Shown here: piece by piece, positions 25,276 through 34,273 of the stretch | Layout of the letters: the number at the start of each line of letters is the position of its first letter | Position numbering within the stretch: position 1 is the stretch's first letter | Origin: Pedobacter sp. Leaf41 | GTDB lineage: Bacteria; Bacteroidota; Bacteroidia; Sphingobacteriales; Sphingobacteriaceae | Assembly: GCF_001422545.1 (NCBI RefSeq) | Contig: NZ_LMLE01000001.1 | Location: 534,830 to 598,829 of the forward strand | Reading direction: 5' to 3' | DNA length: 64,000 bases | The notes under the pieces: model-generated | Database searches by the model: none | What the model was told of the DNA's origin: nothing | Seen by the model: only the letters and a program-made list of their open reading frames with translations | Position numbers and translations under genes: made by a program

Positions 25276-26724
25276 ATGAAATACCTTTTATCAGCTGCAC
25301 TTCTTTGTAGTGCTTTGTTCGCGAATGCTCAAGATCAATTCGGCGGCGTTTTCGAGAAAATCAATTCCGAAGTGCAACAAAATTCCAAAGCATATCAAAC
25401 ACTTAAATATGAAACTGAAAATATCGGTCACCGGTTAACGGGTTCAGCTAATGGAGCAAAGGCAGAGCAATATGCATACAACTTATTAAAATCTTACGGT
25501 TGCGAAGTAAAGTTCCAACCTTTTGAAGTGGAAAGTTGGGCAAGAAAGACAATTAATGTAGAAATTGGCGAAAACAAAAATAGCTTAGCGAAAGTTAAGG
25601 CCGTTACTTTGGCACATTCTCCTGTTAGTGCAAATATCACAGGAGAAATTGTTGATGCCGGAAATGGATTAGAAGTGGATTATCAAAACAATCTTTCAAA
25701 ATTTAAAGGAAAAATTGCTTTGATTTACCTTGGTGTTTTGCCAGGTTCTCCCGACGGGACAAAATCATTGCACCGTTCAGAAAAAACTGCCATCGCTACT
25801 AAATATGGTGCCATTGGGATAATTATCATTAATACCGTAAAAGATGGTGTTTTGTTAACGGGCACAGCATCTGTTACGGGTAAACTTATTCCAATTCCGG
25901 CGGTTTGCATTGGTTTGGAAGATGGGATGACGCTAAAAGAAAAATTAAAAAGCCAATCGCAAATGGCGCATATTGGCATGACGAACTTTTCAGGTTTAAT
26001 TAAGGCAAGAAATGTGATCGCTAGTTTCAAAGGAACCGAAATGCCAAAAGATAAAATTGTTGTGGGTGGGCATTTAGATAGCTGGGATTTAGCCACTGGA
26101 GCTATCGATAATGGGATCGGCTCGTTTGCCATTATGGATATGGCCCGTACCTTTAAAAAGTTAAACTTAAAAACGAAACGAACAGTAGAATTTGTGCTGT
26201 TTATGGGTGAGGAGCAAGGTTTATTAGGTTCTAAAGCCTATATCGATCAGGCTAAAAAAGATAAAAACTTAAATCAGGTTAAGTTCATGCTGAATTACGA
26301 CATGACCAATGATCCCAAAGGATTTTCGACCTCTCGTGCTGAAATGAAAGATTTATTTACGACTTGGGGTGCTGAGATTGTAAAAATTGACACCGGCTTC
26401 AAGAATCTGTTCAATGCTGGCGCAGGTTTACATAGCGATCACCAACCTTTTATGTTAGAAGGAATTCCGACAGGTGGTGGTTTCGGTGGCAAGTTGCCAA
26501 ATAACTCCGGACCCTTTTATCATTCTGATGGAGACTCTTTTAGACTAGTTGATGAGCAAGAACTAAAAAACACCGTTCGTTATAGCGCTATGCTAACTTA
26601 TGCTTTAGCCAATACGCCAAAAATTCCAGTGGGCGTACAAAACGAAGAAGAATTAAAAAGGTTTTTAGAATCGCAAAACTTAAAGGAGCCGTTAACCATT
26701 GCTGGCGAATGGCGGTGGAAATAG
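25276..26724 (+). CDS. Exported M28-family zinc aminopeptidase with PA domain
   Basis: The 482-residue protein has a signal peptide (MKYLLSAALLCSALFANAQ), a PA domain (about residues 120-240) and an M28 catalytic domain. Zinc ligands and catalytic residues appear as GGHLDSWD, AIDNGIG, MGEEQGLLGS, NYDMTND and HSDHQPF. This is the carboxypeptidase Q/aminopeptidase type, acting in the periplasm on peptides. The start at 25276 is set by the signal peptide. Monocistronic. Confidence 0.9.
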   Translation: MKYLLSAALLCSALFANAQDQFGGVFEKINSEVQQNSKAYQTLKYETENIGHRLTGSANGAKAEQYAYNLLKSYGCEVKFQPFEVESWARKTINVEIGENKNSLAKVKAVTLAHSPVSANITGEIVDAGNGLEVDYQNNLSKFKGKIALIYLGVLPGSPDGTKSLHRSEKTAIATKYGAIGIIIINTVKDGVLLTGTASVTGKLIPIPAVCIGLEDGMTLKEKLKSQSQMAHIGMTNFSGLIKARNVIASFKGTEMPKDKIVVGGHLDSWDLATGAIDNGIGSFAIMDMARTFKKLNLKTKRTVEFVLFMGEEQGLLGSKAYIDQAKKDKNLNQVKFMLNYDMTNDPKGFSTSRAEMKDLFTTWGAEIVKIDTGFKNLFNAGAGLHSDHQPFMLEGIPTGGGFGGKLPNNSGPFYHSDGDSFRLVDEQELKNTVRYSAMLTYALANTPKIPVGVQNEEELKRFLESQNLKEPLTIAGEWRWK

Positions 26725-26836
26725 TCTGGCATAAGAGTTGAACATTAAACCTATCATTCCTAGCGAATCAAAGCGAAGTAAACATGCTATATTTCATTGG
26801 CGGGAATGATAGGATTTAAGTTTATGCTTTCAACTT

Positions 26837-27265
26837 TTACCCACTAATATAACTTTCCAACTGCGATATCGTTTGCTTTTGGTCGGCAATAATAAATTTT
26901 ACCACATCGCCGATGGACATCATTCCTTTTACTTCGTTGTTTACAACAATAGGTAAGTGGCGAATGTGCTTTTCCGTCATGAGTTGCATACAATGGTCAA
27001 TGGAATCACTGGTATTAATGGTGATGGGATCAGCAGTCATTACTTCTTCGATTAGGGTATCCTTTGAAGATTTACCCTGAAGGATGATCTTGCGGGCATA
27101 GTCGCGTTCTGTAAAAATACCGGTAAGTTTTTCATTTTCCATCACCAGTATGGCACTTATGTTTTTCTCCGTCATTATTTTGAGCGCATCTAATACCGAA
27201 ATACTCTTAGGTACTGATATCACTCTTGCTTGTTTGGTATCGAGAAGGTGTTTTACTGTTTTCAT
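26837..27265 (-). CDS. Two-CBS-domain protein
   Basis: The 142-residue cytoplasmic protein is almost entirely a CBS pair: VISVPKSISVLDALKIMTEKNISAILVM with GIFTERDYARK, then MTADPITINTSDSIDHCMQLMTEKHIRHLPIV and GMMSIGDVVKFI. CBS pairs sense adenosine nucleotides or SAM. It is divergent from ahcY, which fits a SAM/adenosine theme, but this is only context. The ATG at 27265 is chosen because upstream residues are not conserved. Confidence 0.85.
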   Translation of the reverse strand: MKTVKHLLDTKQARVISVPKSISVLDALKIMTEKNISAILVMENEKLTGIFTERDYARKIILQGKSSKDTLIEEVMTADPITINTSDSIDHCMQLMTEKHIRHLPIVVNNEVKGMMSIGDVVKFIIADQKQTISQLESYISG

Positions 27266-27527
27266 AATTGATTTAGTTGGTTGAATCAATTTAAGAAATA
27301 ATAAACTGGAAATCAAAGGTTTGTTTTGCATCATGCAGTTTTACAAAAGTGATACAGGTGTTAGTGATTTAAACCCGGCAGAAACGGCAGCCTCCGATTT
27401 TTTTATCGTAGCTACAGTGTATGGCGGGACTGAAGTAGCCGAAAATAAACTGAATTTGCTTTTCAAAATCTTTTTAAAAATACTCCTTTATTTTACATTC
27501 TATAAACCACCTTGCTCTTTTAATTAT

Positions 27528-27558
27528 TTGGCTTTCACAAAGCTATGCCGTAACTTTG
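27528..27558 (+). promoter_or_regulatory. Promoter of ahcY
   Basis: TTG (27528-27530), 20 bases, TAACTTTG (27551-27558): near-ideal Bacteroidota promoter, giving a leader of about 20 bases. Confidence 0.7.
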
Positions 27559-27582
27559 TTCCACATTTAAAACAAATAAAAT

Positions 27583-28899
27583 ATGTCATCAGTAGAGACA
27601 ACTTATATCCCTTACAAAGTTAAGGACATTTCACTGGCAGAATGGGGCCGTAAAGAAATCGAATTAGCCGAAGCAGAAATGCCAGGTTTAATGAGTTTAC
27701 GTAAAGAATTCGGCCCAACGCAACCGTTAAAAGGTGCTCGTATTGCAGGCTGTCTGCATATGACGATTCAAACGGCTGTTCTAATTGAAACATTGGTGGC
27801 TTTAGGTGCTGAAGTTACCTGGTCATCTTGCAATATTTTCTCAACACAAGATCATGCTGCTGCTGCAATTGCCGCTGCTGGTATTCAGGTTTATGCCTGG
27901 AAAGGTTTAAACGAAGAAGAATTCGACTGGTGTATTGAGCAAACTTTACACTTCGGTCCGGAGCAACAACCACTAAACATGATTTTGGATGATGGTGGCG
28001 ATTTAACCAATATGGTTTTTGATAAATACCCAGAATTAATTGCTGGCATTAAAGGTTTGTCAGAAGAAACAACCACTGGTGTTCACCGTTTATACGAAAG
28101 AATGAAAAACGGAACATTGCACTTACCTGCAATTAACGTTAACGATTCTGTAACTAAATCAAAATTCGATAACAAATACGGATGTCGTGAATCATTAGTT
28201 GATGCAATTCGTCGTGCAACTGACGTGATGATGGCTGGTAAAGTAGCTGTTGTTTGCGGTTATGGCGATGTGGGTAAAGGTTCTGCAGAATCTTTAAGCT
28301 CACAAGGTGTACGTGTAATTGTAACTGAAATTGATCCGATTTGTGCTCTACAAGCTGCAATGGAAGGTTACGAAGTTAAAAAATTCGCTACTGCCGTTAA
28401 AGAAGCAGATATTATTGTAACCACAACTGGTAACCGTGATATTGTTCGTGGCGAGCATTTCTTAACCATGAAAGATAAAGCCATCGTTTGTAATATCGGT
28501 CACTTTGATAATGAAATTGATGTTGCCTGGTTAAACGAAAAATATGGTTCAACTAAAGTTGAAATCAAGCCTCAGGTAGATAAATATACTATCGAAGGTA
28601 AAGATATCATCTTATTGGCCGAAGGTCGTTTGGTGAACTTAGGTTGCGCAACTGGTCACCCAAGTTTCGTAATGAGTAACTCATTTACCAACCAAACTCT
28701 AGCACAATTAGAGCTTTGGACTAATACAGATAACTACGAAAACAAAGTTTACGTTTTACCTAAGTATTTAGATGAGAAAGTTGCTCGTTTACACTTAGAA
28801 AAAATCGGTGTAGAATTAGATGTTTTAGATCAACACCAGGCTGATTATATTGGCGTTCCGGTTGAAGGTCCATTCAAATCAGACGAATATCGTTACTAA
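27583..28899 (+). CDS. ahcY: S-adenosylhomocysteine hydrolase
   Basis: AhcY splits S-adenosylhomocysteine to adenosine and homocysteine and so keeps methylation going. The 438-residue protein contains [38 protein letters not shown], the NAD-binding [23 protein letters not shown], and the C-terminal FKSDEYRY that is typical of the family. Own promoter and terminator. Confidence 0.97.
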   Translation: MSSVETTYIPYKVKDISLAEWGRKEIELAEAEMPGLMSLRKEFGPTQPLKGARIAGCLHMTIQTAVLIETLVALGAEVTWSSCNIFSTQDHAAAAIAAAGIQVYAWKGLNEEEFDWCIEQTLHFGPEQQPLNMILDDGGDLTNMVFDKYPELIAGIKGLSEETTTGVHRLYERMKNGTLHLPAINVNDSVTKSKFDNKYGCRESLVDAIRRATDVMMAGKVAVVCGYGDVGKGSAESLSSQGVRVIVTEIDPICALQAAMEGYEVKKFATAVKEADIIVTTTGNRDIVRGEHFLTMKDKAIVCNIGHFDNEIDVAWLNEKYGSTKVEIKPQVDKYTIEGKDIILLAEGRLVNLGCATGHPSFVMSNSFTNQTLAQLELWTNTDNYENKVYVLPKYLDEKVARLHLEKIGVELDVLDQHQADYIGVPVEGPFKSDEYRY

Positions 28900-28902
28900 A
28901 AA

Positions 28903-28937
28903 AAGAGTCGGAAGTCCTAAGTCGGAAGTCCGAAGCT
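28903..28937 (+). repeat. GTCGGAAGTC word repeat after ahcY
   Basis: Three direct copies of AGTCGGAAGTCC-type words (about 12 bases each) follow the ahcY stop. The same word is in the uvrA 3' end (15556-15597) and, in variant form, between rpoA and rplQ (59766-59800). Confidence 0.65.
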
Positions 28938-28944
28938 GAATATC

Positions 28945-28977
28945 GAAAGGGATGTGCAATTTGCATATCCCTTTTTT
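28945..28977 (+). terminator. Terminator of ahcY
   Basis: AAAGGGATGTGCAA pairs with TTGCATATCCCTTT (one mismatch or wobble), followed by TTTTTT. Confidence 0.8.
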
Positions 28978-28979
28978 GC

Positions 28980-29217
28980 GTTTAAGCCTGCCATCTTGAT
29001 CCTGCCGAAAGATTTAAACTACCGTGCCTTCTGTGTTTCCGTGGCAAAAATGAATATTTTGAAAACGCTACTGCAGTACTTCTTAGGAAACATGAATCCT
29101 GTTATTCCTAGCTCCTGCAGGCTAGCGCTTTACTCCTCCCGATTAGATATCGGGGTCCGAGTTCGCTGCTACCAGGTCTATTTTGCAAAGACTTGTAGTT
29201 CTTTTGCCAACAAAGCC
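28980..29217. other. Non-coding spacer with palindrome
   Basis: No gene is supported. CCCGATTAGATATCGGG (29138-29154) is a clear palindrome; GCTCCTGCAGGCTAGC lies next to it. Such words resemble dispersed intergenic repeats. Confidence 0.4.
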
Positions 29218-29225
29218 TACATTTG
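29218..29225 (+). promoter_or_regulatory. -7 box of the CGECQF protein gene
   Basis: TACATTTG matches TAnnTTTG, 15 bases before the ATG at 29241. A TTG lies 22 bases upstream. Confidence 0.5.
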
Positions 29226-29240
29226 AAAAAAATAGGCATA

Positions 29241-29576
29241 ATGAAAAATGTAGCTATCCTTTTGCTCTTAACACTATTCAGTTTCGGTTTAAAAGCCCAA
29301 AATACCTCGAAAAAACAGGCATCAGATCAATTGATCACTAATCAAGCCGTAGAAATTGCTTGTGGCGAATGCCAGTTTAAAATGAAAGGTAAAGATTGTG
29401 AATTAGCCATTAGAATAAATGGCAAGTCTTATTTTGTTGATGGAAAAGGTATAGATGATTTTGGCGATGCGCATGGCGAACACGGTTTCTGTAATGCTGT
29501 AAGCAAAGCAGAAGTTTCTGGCAAAATTATAAAGAATAGGTTTAAAGCTACCAATATCAAATTGCTCAGTAAATAG
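29241..29576 (+). CDS. Small exported cysteine-motif protein (DUF6370-like)
   Basis: The 111-residue protein has a signal peptide ending GLKAQ and a small domain with CGECQFKMKGKDC, GKSYFVDG and HGFCNAV. Three or four conserved cysteines suggest metal binding or a disulfide pair. I associate this pattern with the DUF6370 family (from memory, not checked). Function unknown. The ATG at 29241 opens the signal peptide; an upstream TTG lies inside the promoter box. Confidence 0.7.
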   Translation: MKNVAILLLLTLFSFGLKAQNTSKKQASDQLITNQAVEIACGECQFKMKGKDCELAIRINGKSYFVDGKGIDDFGDAHGEHGFCNAVSKAEVSGKIIKNRFKATNIKLLSK

Positions 29577-29709
29577 GTTGATGTTAGGCTAACATTTTAG
29601 CTTTTTATTAAAAATAAACCGTCGACTGTCACACTTTAATTTTTCTTGCGTCTTATATCTGAACATTGAGCCTAACTTCTCAATACCAAACAAAAAAACA
29701 AACTCAGAT

Positions 29710-32523
29710 ATGAAACCTTATTTATTGATTTTGCTATTCCTTTTATCTACGAAAGTCTTCGCACAGGAGAATGCTATCATCACGGGAAAAACTATTGATA
29801 GTAAAACAAGCTTACCGATTGAATATGTAGGTGTTATTTTGTCAAGCAAAATTGATTCAAATAAAAAAGTTGGTGTGGTTACCAACAAAGCAGGCGAGTT
29901 CCTTTTTAAAGATATTAGTAAGGGCGATTATACCTTGAAAATATCCGCAATGGGCTATAATCCAATTTTAAAAACCATCACTTTTTCAGGAAAGAATATT
30001 GATTTAGGGGTATTGAAAATGAAAGAAGATGCGATAGCTTTAAAAGATGTTTCGGTGGCAGGAAAATATGCCACGGCAACTGTGAAAAAAGATACCGTTG
30101 AGTTTAATGCCGATGCGTATAAAACACAACCAAATGCTGCAGTTGAAGATTTGTTAAAAAAACTCCCTGGTGTAACCATTGATAAAGATGGTAGTATTTT
30201 AGTGCAAGGACAAAAAGTAACCAGATTAACCGTTGATGGAAAAGATTTTTTCGGTACCGACCCAAAGACAGCGACCAAAAATTTACCAGCCGATGTGATC
30301 GCAAAAGTTCAGTTAATAGATGCGAAAACCTTGGAGGCAAAAGCTACCGGGATTGATGATGGACAACGGGAAAAGGTGCTCAACCTGACTATTAAGGAGG
30401 ATAAAAAGAATGGTTGGTTTGGCAATGCCAATTTATCTGGCGGAACCACCGATCGGTATAGCGGTTACTTAAGCGCCAACCACTTCACTAAAAAAATGCA
30501 GTTTGCCATTTTAGGGATGAGCAATAATGTCAGTAATGCCAGTTTTCAATACGAAGATTTAAATAGTTTTACCAGTGGAAACATCGGTAATCTTTTTGCC
30601 CCTCCCGGAGGCGGAGGATTTTCCATCAATGTAAATAACGGACGAACAACCATTGGCGGTTCTGGTGTTTTTGATAATAGTGCCATTGGCGAAGTAACTA
30701 CGCACAGTGGCGGATTAAACTTTAGTAACAGCTGGGGTGCGAAGGATAAATTGACTTTAAGCAGTAGCTACTTCACATATTTCAGCAAAGGTTTAGGTAA
30801 TCGGTTTTCGAACGTTCAGGATATTAATCAAGATGATGTACTTAGAACTGACGAAGTTTCAAACCGAAACTCTGATAACCAAGCCCATCGATTCAATTTC
30901 AAAGTAGAATACCATCCCGATTCGCTTACCGATCTAACTTTTCGCTCAAATGCAATTCTTAATTACACCACTAATATCAATAATAGAAATTTCAATTCTG
31001 CTTTTGATCTCACCGGAAAAATTAATGAAGGTAGTCAGCTCCTGGATCAAAGAAATTCTACCCCAGCTTTTTTTGGCGAACTTTCTGCTACAAGGCGATT
31101 GAAAAAAGGATCGATTATTATTGGTTTAAATGGTTCGCAAAATACTTTCAACTCCAATTGGTTAAATAAATCACTAATTAACAATTATAGAGCGGGGGTT
31201 GTAGATGTAACGGATTTAAACCAGCAGGCAGAGCAGGAAAATAAATCTCAAAATTATAGTGTTGCAGTAAATTACATTCGCCCGATTGAAGACAAGAAAT
31301 TGAGTGGGAATGTAGCCTATATTCGTAACGAGGGTAAAGTAGATGCGCAGCAGTTAACTTTAAGTTACAATCCATTAAATAACACTTATGATGCTGTTGT
31401 TCCAGATTTTTCGAATACACTCGAGAACAAAACATGGACACAAACCGCCAGGCTAGGGCTCATTTATAACCGCACGGAATGGACTTACAATTTTGGTTTG
31501 GGATTTCAGGAAACAGGATTGGATGCTTCAACTTTTAGCAGCGCTGGTATCAACACCAATAACATTGATAAGAGGTATTATAATATTCTGCCAAGGTTAA
31601 ATATCAGTTTCAGGAATAAGAATAAGCACACGTTGCAGTTGAATTATAACGCCAACGTGAATCTTCCTTCTGTAAATGATTTGCAGCCTGTTCAAAATAA
31701 CAGCAATCCGCTTTATCAAAGGATAGGTAATCCAGAATTGGAGGCTAGGAAAAGTCATCGCATGTCAGTTAATTTTAATACGTTCAGTGCCGACAATAAT
31801 AAATACTGGAATGGTTACTTTTTAGTGAATTATGCCCTGGACGATGTTGGGAACAGCATTAATTACGTAGATGGCGTACAATATGTTCAGCCCGTTAATA
31901 TAGATGGTAACTATTACATCAATACCGGTACTTATTTTGGGCAGCCAACCAAGTTAAAGGGACTAAGAATGGGGTATGGAATCAATCTGTCAATTTCGCA
32001 CAACACTTCATTTATTAATCAGGAAAAAAATCTTACCAATCGATATAATTTTGGACCGAATGCAAACTTTAGCTATGATATTGATGATAAATTAAACGCC
32101 GGAATTTATGTTGGGGTACAATTTAGCAAGGTAAATAATTCGCAGCCAAGTGCGCTGGATAATAAATATTTTAATTTCTCAAATAGCGCTAGCCTAAGTT
32201 ATGAGTTTATTAAAAATACGAGGATCAATACAGAATTAAACCACAATGGGGCTGCCGGTAGAGCCGATGGCTTTAACAACAATGTATTTCTGCTGAATGC
32301 TGGTTTAGATCAATATTTTATGCAGCGTAGAATAACACTAAGCTTAAAAGGATTTGATATTCTAAATCAAAATACCAATATCGACAGAACTGTAAATGGC
32401 AGTAGGATAGAAGACATTCGTTTTAACTCCATCACCAGATATTTTTATGTTTCGTTGAATTATAAGATTACAAAGGTTGGCTCTAAAAGTGAGAAAAGTA
32501 ATCCGAGAAGTACGGTGAATTAA
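29710..32523 (+). CDS. Outer-membrane beta-barrel protein with carboxypeptidase-like and plug domains
   Basis: The 937-residue protein has a signal peptide (LLFLLSTKVFAQ) and an N-terminal carboxypeptidase-regulatory-like domain (about 20-110, GKTIDSKTSLPIEYVGV). Next comes a TonB plug-like stretch (about 135-225; VEDLLKKLPGVTIDKDGS, RLTVDGKDFFGTDPK), then a large barrel of the outer-membrane beta-barrel 3 type. It ends DIRFNSITRYFYVSLNYKI. No SusD partner follows, so it is not a polysaccharide locus. Substrate unknown; it may transport a peptide or metal complex. Confidence 0.85.
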   Translation: MKPYLLILLFLLSTKVFAQENAIITGKTIDSKTSLPIEYVGVILSSKIDSNKKVGVVTNKAGEFLFKDISKGDYTLKISAMGYNPILKTITFSGKNIDLGVLKMKEDAIALKDVSVAGKYATATVKKDTVEFNADAYKTQPNAAVEDLLKKLPGVTIDKDGSILVQGQKVTRLTVDGKDFFGTDPKTATKNLPADVIAKVQLIDAKTLEAKATGIDDGQREKVLNLTIKEDKKNGWFGNANLSGGTTDRYSGYLSANHFTKKMQFAILGMSNNVSNASFQYEDLNSFTSGNIGNLFAPPGGGGFSINVNNGRTTIGGSGVFDNSAIGEVTTHSGGLNFSNSWGAKDKLTLSSSYFTYFSKGLGNRFSNVQDINQDDVLRTDEVSNRNSDNQAHRFNFKVEYHPDSLTDLTFRSNAILNYTTNINNRNFNSAFDLTGKINEGSQLLDQRNSTPAFFGELSATRRLKKGSIIIGLNGSQNTFNSNWLNKSLINNYRAGVVDVTDLNQQAEQENKSQNYSVAVNYIRPIEDKKLSGNVAYIRNEGKVDAQQLTLSYNPLNNTYDAVVPDFSNTLENKTWTQTARLGLIYNRTEWTYNFGLGFQETGLDASTFSSAGINTNNIDKRYYNILPRLNISFRNKNKHTLQLNYNANVNLPSVNDLQPVQNNSNPLYQRIGNPELEARKSHRMSVNFNTFSADNNKYWNGYFLVNYALDDVGNSINYVDGVQYVQPVNIDGNYYINTGTYFGQPTKLKGLRMGYGINLSISHNTSFINQEKNLTNRYNFGPNANFSYDIDDKLNAGIYVGVQFSKVNNSQPSALDNKYFNFSNSASLSYEFIKNTRINTELNHNGAAGRADGFNNNVFLLNAGLDQYFMQRRITLSLKGFDILNQNTNIDRTVNGSRIEDIRFNSITRYFYVSLNYKITKVGSKSEKSNPRSTVN

Positions 32524-32641
32524 TTTTCATTCCTCGGCTATGTTAACTGTTTCATTTTCGGTGTTGCAGCAAATCAGCTATTACGTTTCGCTGACCGTTA
32601 GAAAATCCAGTCTGTTTATATTCAACGATTAATTATAGCAA

Positions 32642-33052
32642 ATGAAAAACGAGAATTTCGAAATAAAAAATCCTGAAGGATTATACGATCCAAAACCTCA
32701 CGGGTACTCTCATATTGCTACTGTCAACTCCAATAGCAAAATGGTATTTATATCCGGGCAAGGTGGTAGCAATATGGATGGTGTTTTAAGTGATGATTTC
32801 AAGGTACAGGTAAATATTGTGTTTGAAAATATTGAGATCGCACTTAAAAGTGAAGGACTGCTGTGGAGTGATGTTGTAAAGTTGACCACACTTGTGGTTG
32901 ACTATGATTTAAGTAAGCATGAAATTTTGATTGCTGTGTCTCAAAAAATTTGGCCTGATTTGAAGTTTCCGGTGAATACCTTAATACCTGTCACCAGGTT
33001 AGCATTAGATGGGATGCAGATAGAAATCGATGTAACCGCTGTGGGCAGGTAA
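32642..33052 (+). CDS. RidA-family protein
   Basis: The 136-residue protein matches the RidA/YjgF/UK114 family: SHIATVNSNSKMVFISGQGG, VNIVFENIEIALKSEGL, DVVKLTTLVVDY, and the C-terminal PVTRLALDGMQIEIDVTAV. RidA deaminates reactive enamine/imine intermediates from PLP enzymes. Here the catalytic Arg is in the PVTRLA position (usual consensus RxxV/A). It is an outlying subfamily, so the substrate may differ. Confidence 0.8.
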   Translation: MKNENFEIKNPEGLYDPKPHGYSHIATVNSNSKMVFISGQGGSNMDGVLSDDFKVQVNIVFENIEIALKSEGLLWSDVVKLTTLVVDYDLSKHEILIAVSQKIWPDLKFPVNTLIPVTRLALDGMQIEIDVTAVGR

Positions 33053-33137
33053 ATTTGGTGTCAGCTTAAATTTGCAACTCCTTAATCTTCAACTCCAAAC
33101 TAAAAACTCAACACGCTAAATTTTTTGCGTTAACCCC

Positions 33138-33168
33138 TTGATTTATAAAAAGAATTGTTCTACTTTTG
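33138..33168 (+). promoter_or_regulatory. Promoter of the str operon
   Basis: TTG (33138-33140), 20 bases, TACTTTTG (33161-33168): near-ideal Bacteroidota promoter. The leader to rpsL is about 70 bases. Confidence 0.75.
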
Positions 33169-33243
33169 CAGTCCGTTTTATGGGCTATCTGCGAGGATGC
33201 CGGGGGAGCGGTAAATAATTAAACAAAAAATTAAAAAAGCACA

Positions 33244-33657
33244 ATGCCAACTATTCAACAATTAGTTAGAAAAGGTAGAGTAGCACTGGAGTTCAAGAGT
33301 AAGTCTCCAGCGTTGGACAGCTGTCCACAGCGAAGAGGTGTATGTACACGTGTGTACACCACTACCCCTAAAAAACCAAACTCAGCAATGCGTAAAGTAG
33401 CCCGTGTTCGTTTAACGAACGGTAAAGAGGTGAATGCATACATTCCTGGGGAAGGTCACAACTTACAAGAACACTCAATCGTTTTGATTCGTGGTGGTCG
33501 TGTGAAAGATTTACCAGGTGTACGTTACCACATCATCCGTGGTGCATTAGATACATCAGGCGTTGCTGGTCGTAACCAACGTCGTTCGAAATATGGTACT
33601 AAACGTCCTAAACCAGGTCAAGCTGCTGCAGCTCCTGCTAAAGGAAAGAAAAAATAA
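33244..33657 (+). CDS. rpsL: Ribosomal protein S12
   Basis: The 137-residue S12 lines the decoding centre. [11 protein letters not shown], the [15 protein letters not shown] loop (the streptomycin-resistance Lys is present in TPKKPNSA), [10 protein letters not shown] and [16 protein letters not shown] are all present. The C-terminus ends in an A/K-rich tail. First gene of the rpsL-rpsG-fusA-rpsJ unit; rpsG follows 17 bases later. Confidence 0.98.
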   Translation: MPTIQQLVRKGRVALEFKSKSPALDSCPQRRGVCTRVYTTTPKKPNSAMRKVARVRLTNGKEVNAYIPGEGHNLQEHSIVLIRGGRVKDLPGVRYHIIRGALDTSGVAGRNQRRSKYGTKRPKPGQAAAAPAKGKKK

Positions 33658-33674
33658 TCGGGAGGAAATAAGAA

Positions 33675-34142
33675 ATGAGAAAGTCAAAACCAAAAAAGAG
33701 AATTATTCTTCCTGATCCAAAATTTAACGATGTTCAAGTAACTCGTTTTGTGAACAATATGATGTACGATGGAAAAAAATCTATCGCTTACTCTATTTTT
33801 TACGATGCTGTTGAAATTGCTGAGAAAAAAGCAGGCGAAAACGGTTTAGAGATCTTCAAACGTGCTTTAACTAACATTATGCCAGCTGTAGAGGTTAAAT
33901 CTCGCCGTGTTGGTGGTGCTAACTTCCAGGTTCCAACTGAGGTTAGACCAGAACGTAAAACAGCTTTAGGTATGAAATGGTTAATTTCATACGCTCGTAA
34001 ACGTGGCGAAAAAACCATGAAAGAGAAATTAGCTGGTGAAATGGTAGCTGCTGCTAAAGGTGAAGGTGCTGCTGTTAAGAAGAAAGAAGATACGCACAAA
34101 ATGGCTGAGGCTAACAAAGCGTTCTCTCACTTCAGATTCTAG
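33675..34142 (+). CDS. rpsG: Ribosomal protein S7
   Basis: The 155-residue S7 is an early 16S 3'-domain binder. [36 protein letters not shown] and [15 protein letters not shown] are characteristic. Second gene of the str operon; a 130-bp spacer with a perfect hairpin follows before fusA. Confidence 0.98.
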   Translation: MRKSKPKKRIILPDPKFNDVQVTRFVNNMMYDGKKSIAYSIFYDAVEIAEKKAGENGLEIFKRALTNIMPAVEVKSRRVGGANFQVPTEVRPERKTALGMKWLISYARKRGEKTMKEKLAGEMVAAAKGEGAAVKKKEDTHKMAEANKAFSHFRF

Positions 34143-34207
34143 TAATTAGGATTAACAGATTAGTAAGATTACACAGATTTAATTAGAAGATTATACTGAT
34201 TAGATAA

Positions 34208-34242
34208 ATTACACCGATTTGTTTTTACATAATCGGTGTAAT
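34208..34242 (+). repeat. Inverted repeat in the rpsG-fusA spacer
   Basis: ATTACACCGAT (34208-34218) and ATCGGTGTAAT (34232-34242) form a perfect 11-bp stem with a 13-base loop. The 65 bases before it are degenerate direct words of the GATTACACAGATTAG type. There is no T run, so it is not a normal terminator. Confidence 0.75.
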
Positions 34243-34273
34243 CATTTAAAATCAGATAAATCAAAAACATAAG

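Noticed and set aside
27321..27623. A 100-codon plus-strand frame before ahcY
   Set aside because: It covers the ahcY promoter and the ahcY start codon and has no recognisable domain.
28954..29226. A 90-codon plus-strand frame after ahcY
   Set aside because: It begins inside the ahcY terminator and crosses a palindromic repeat; composition is not protein-like.
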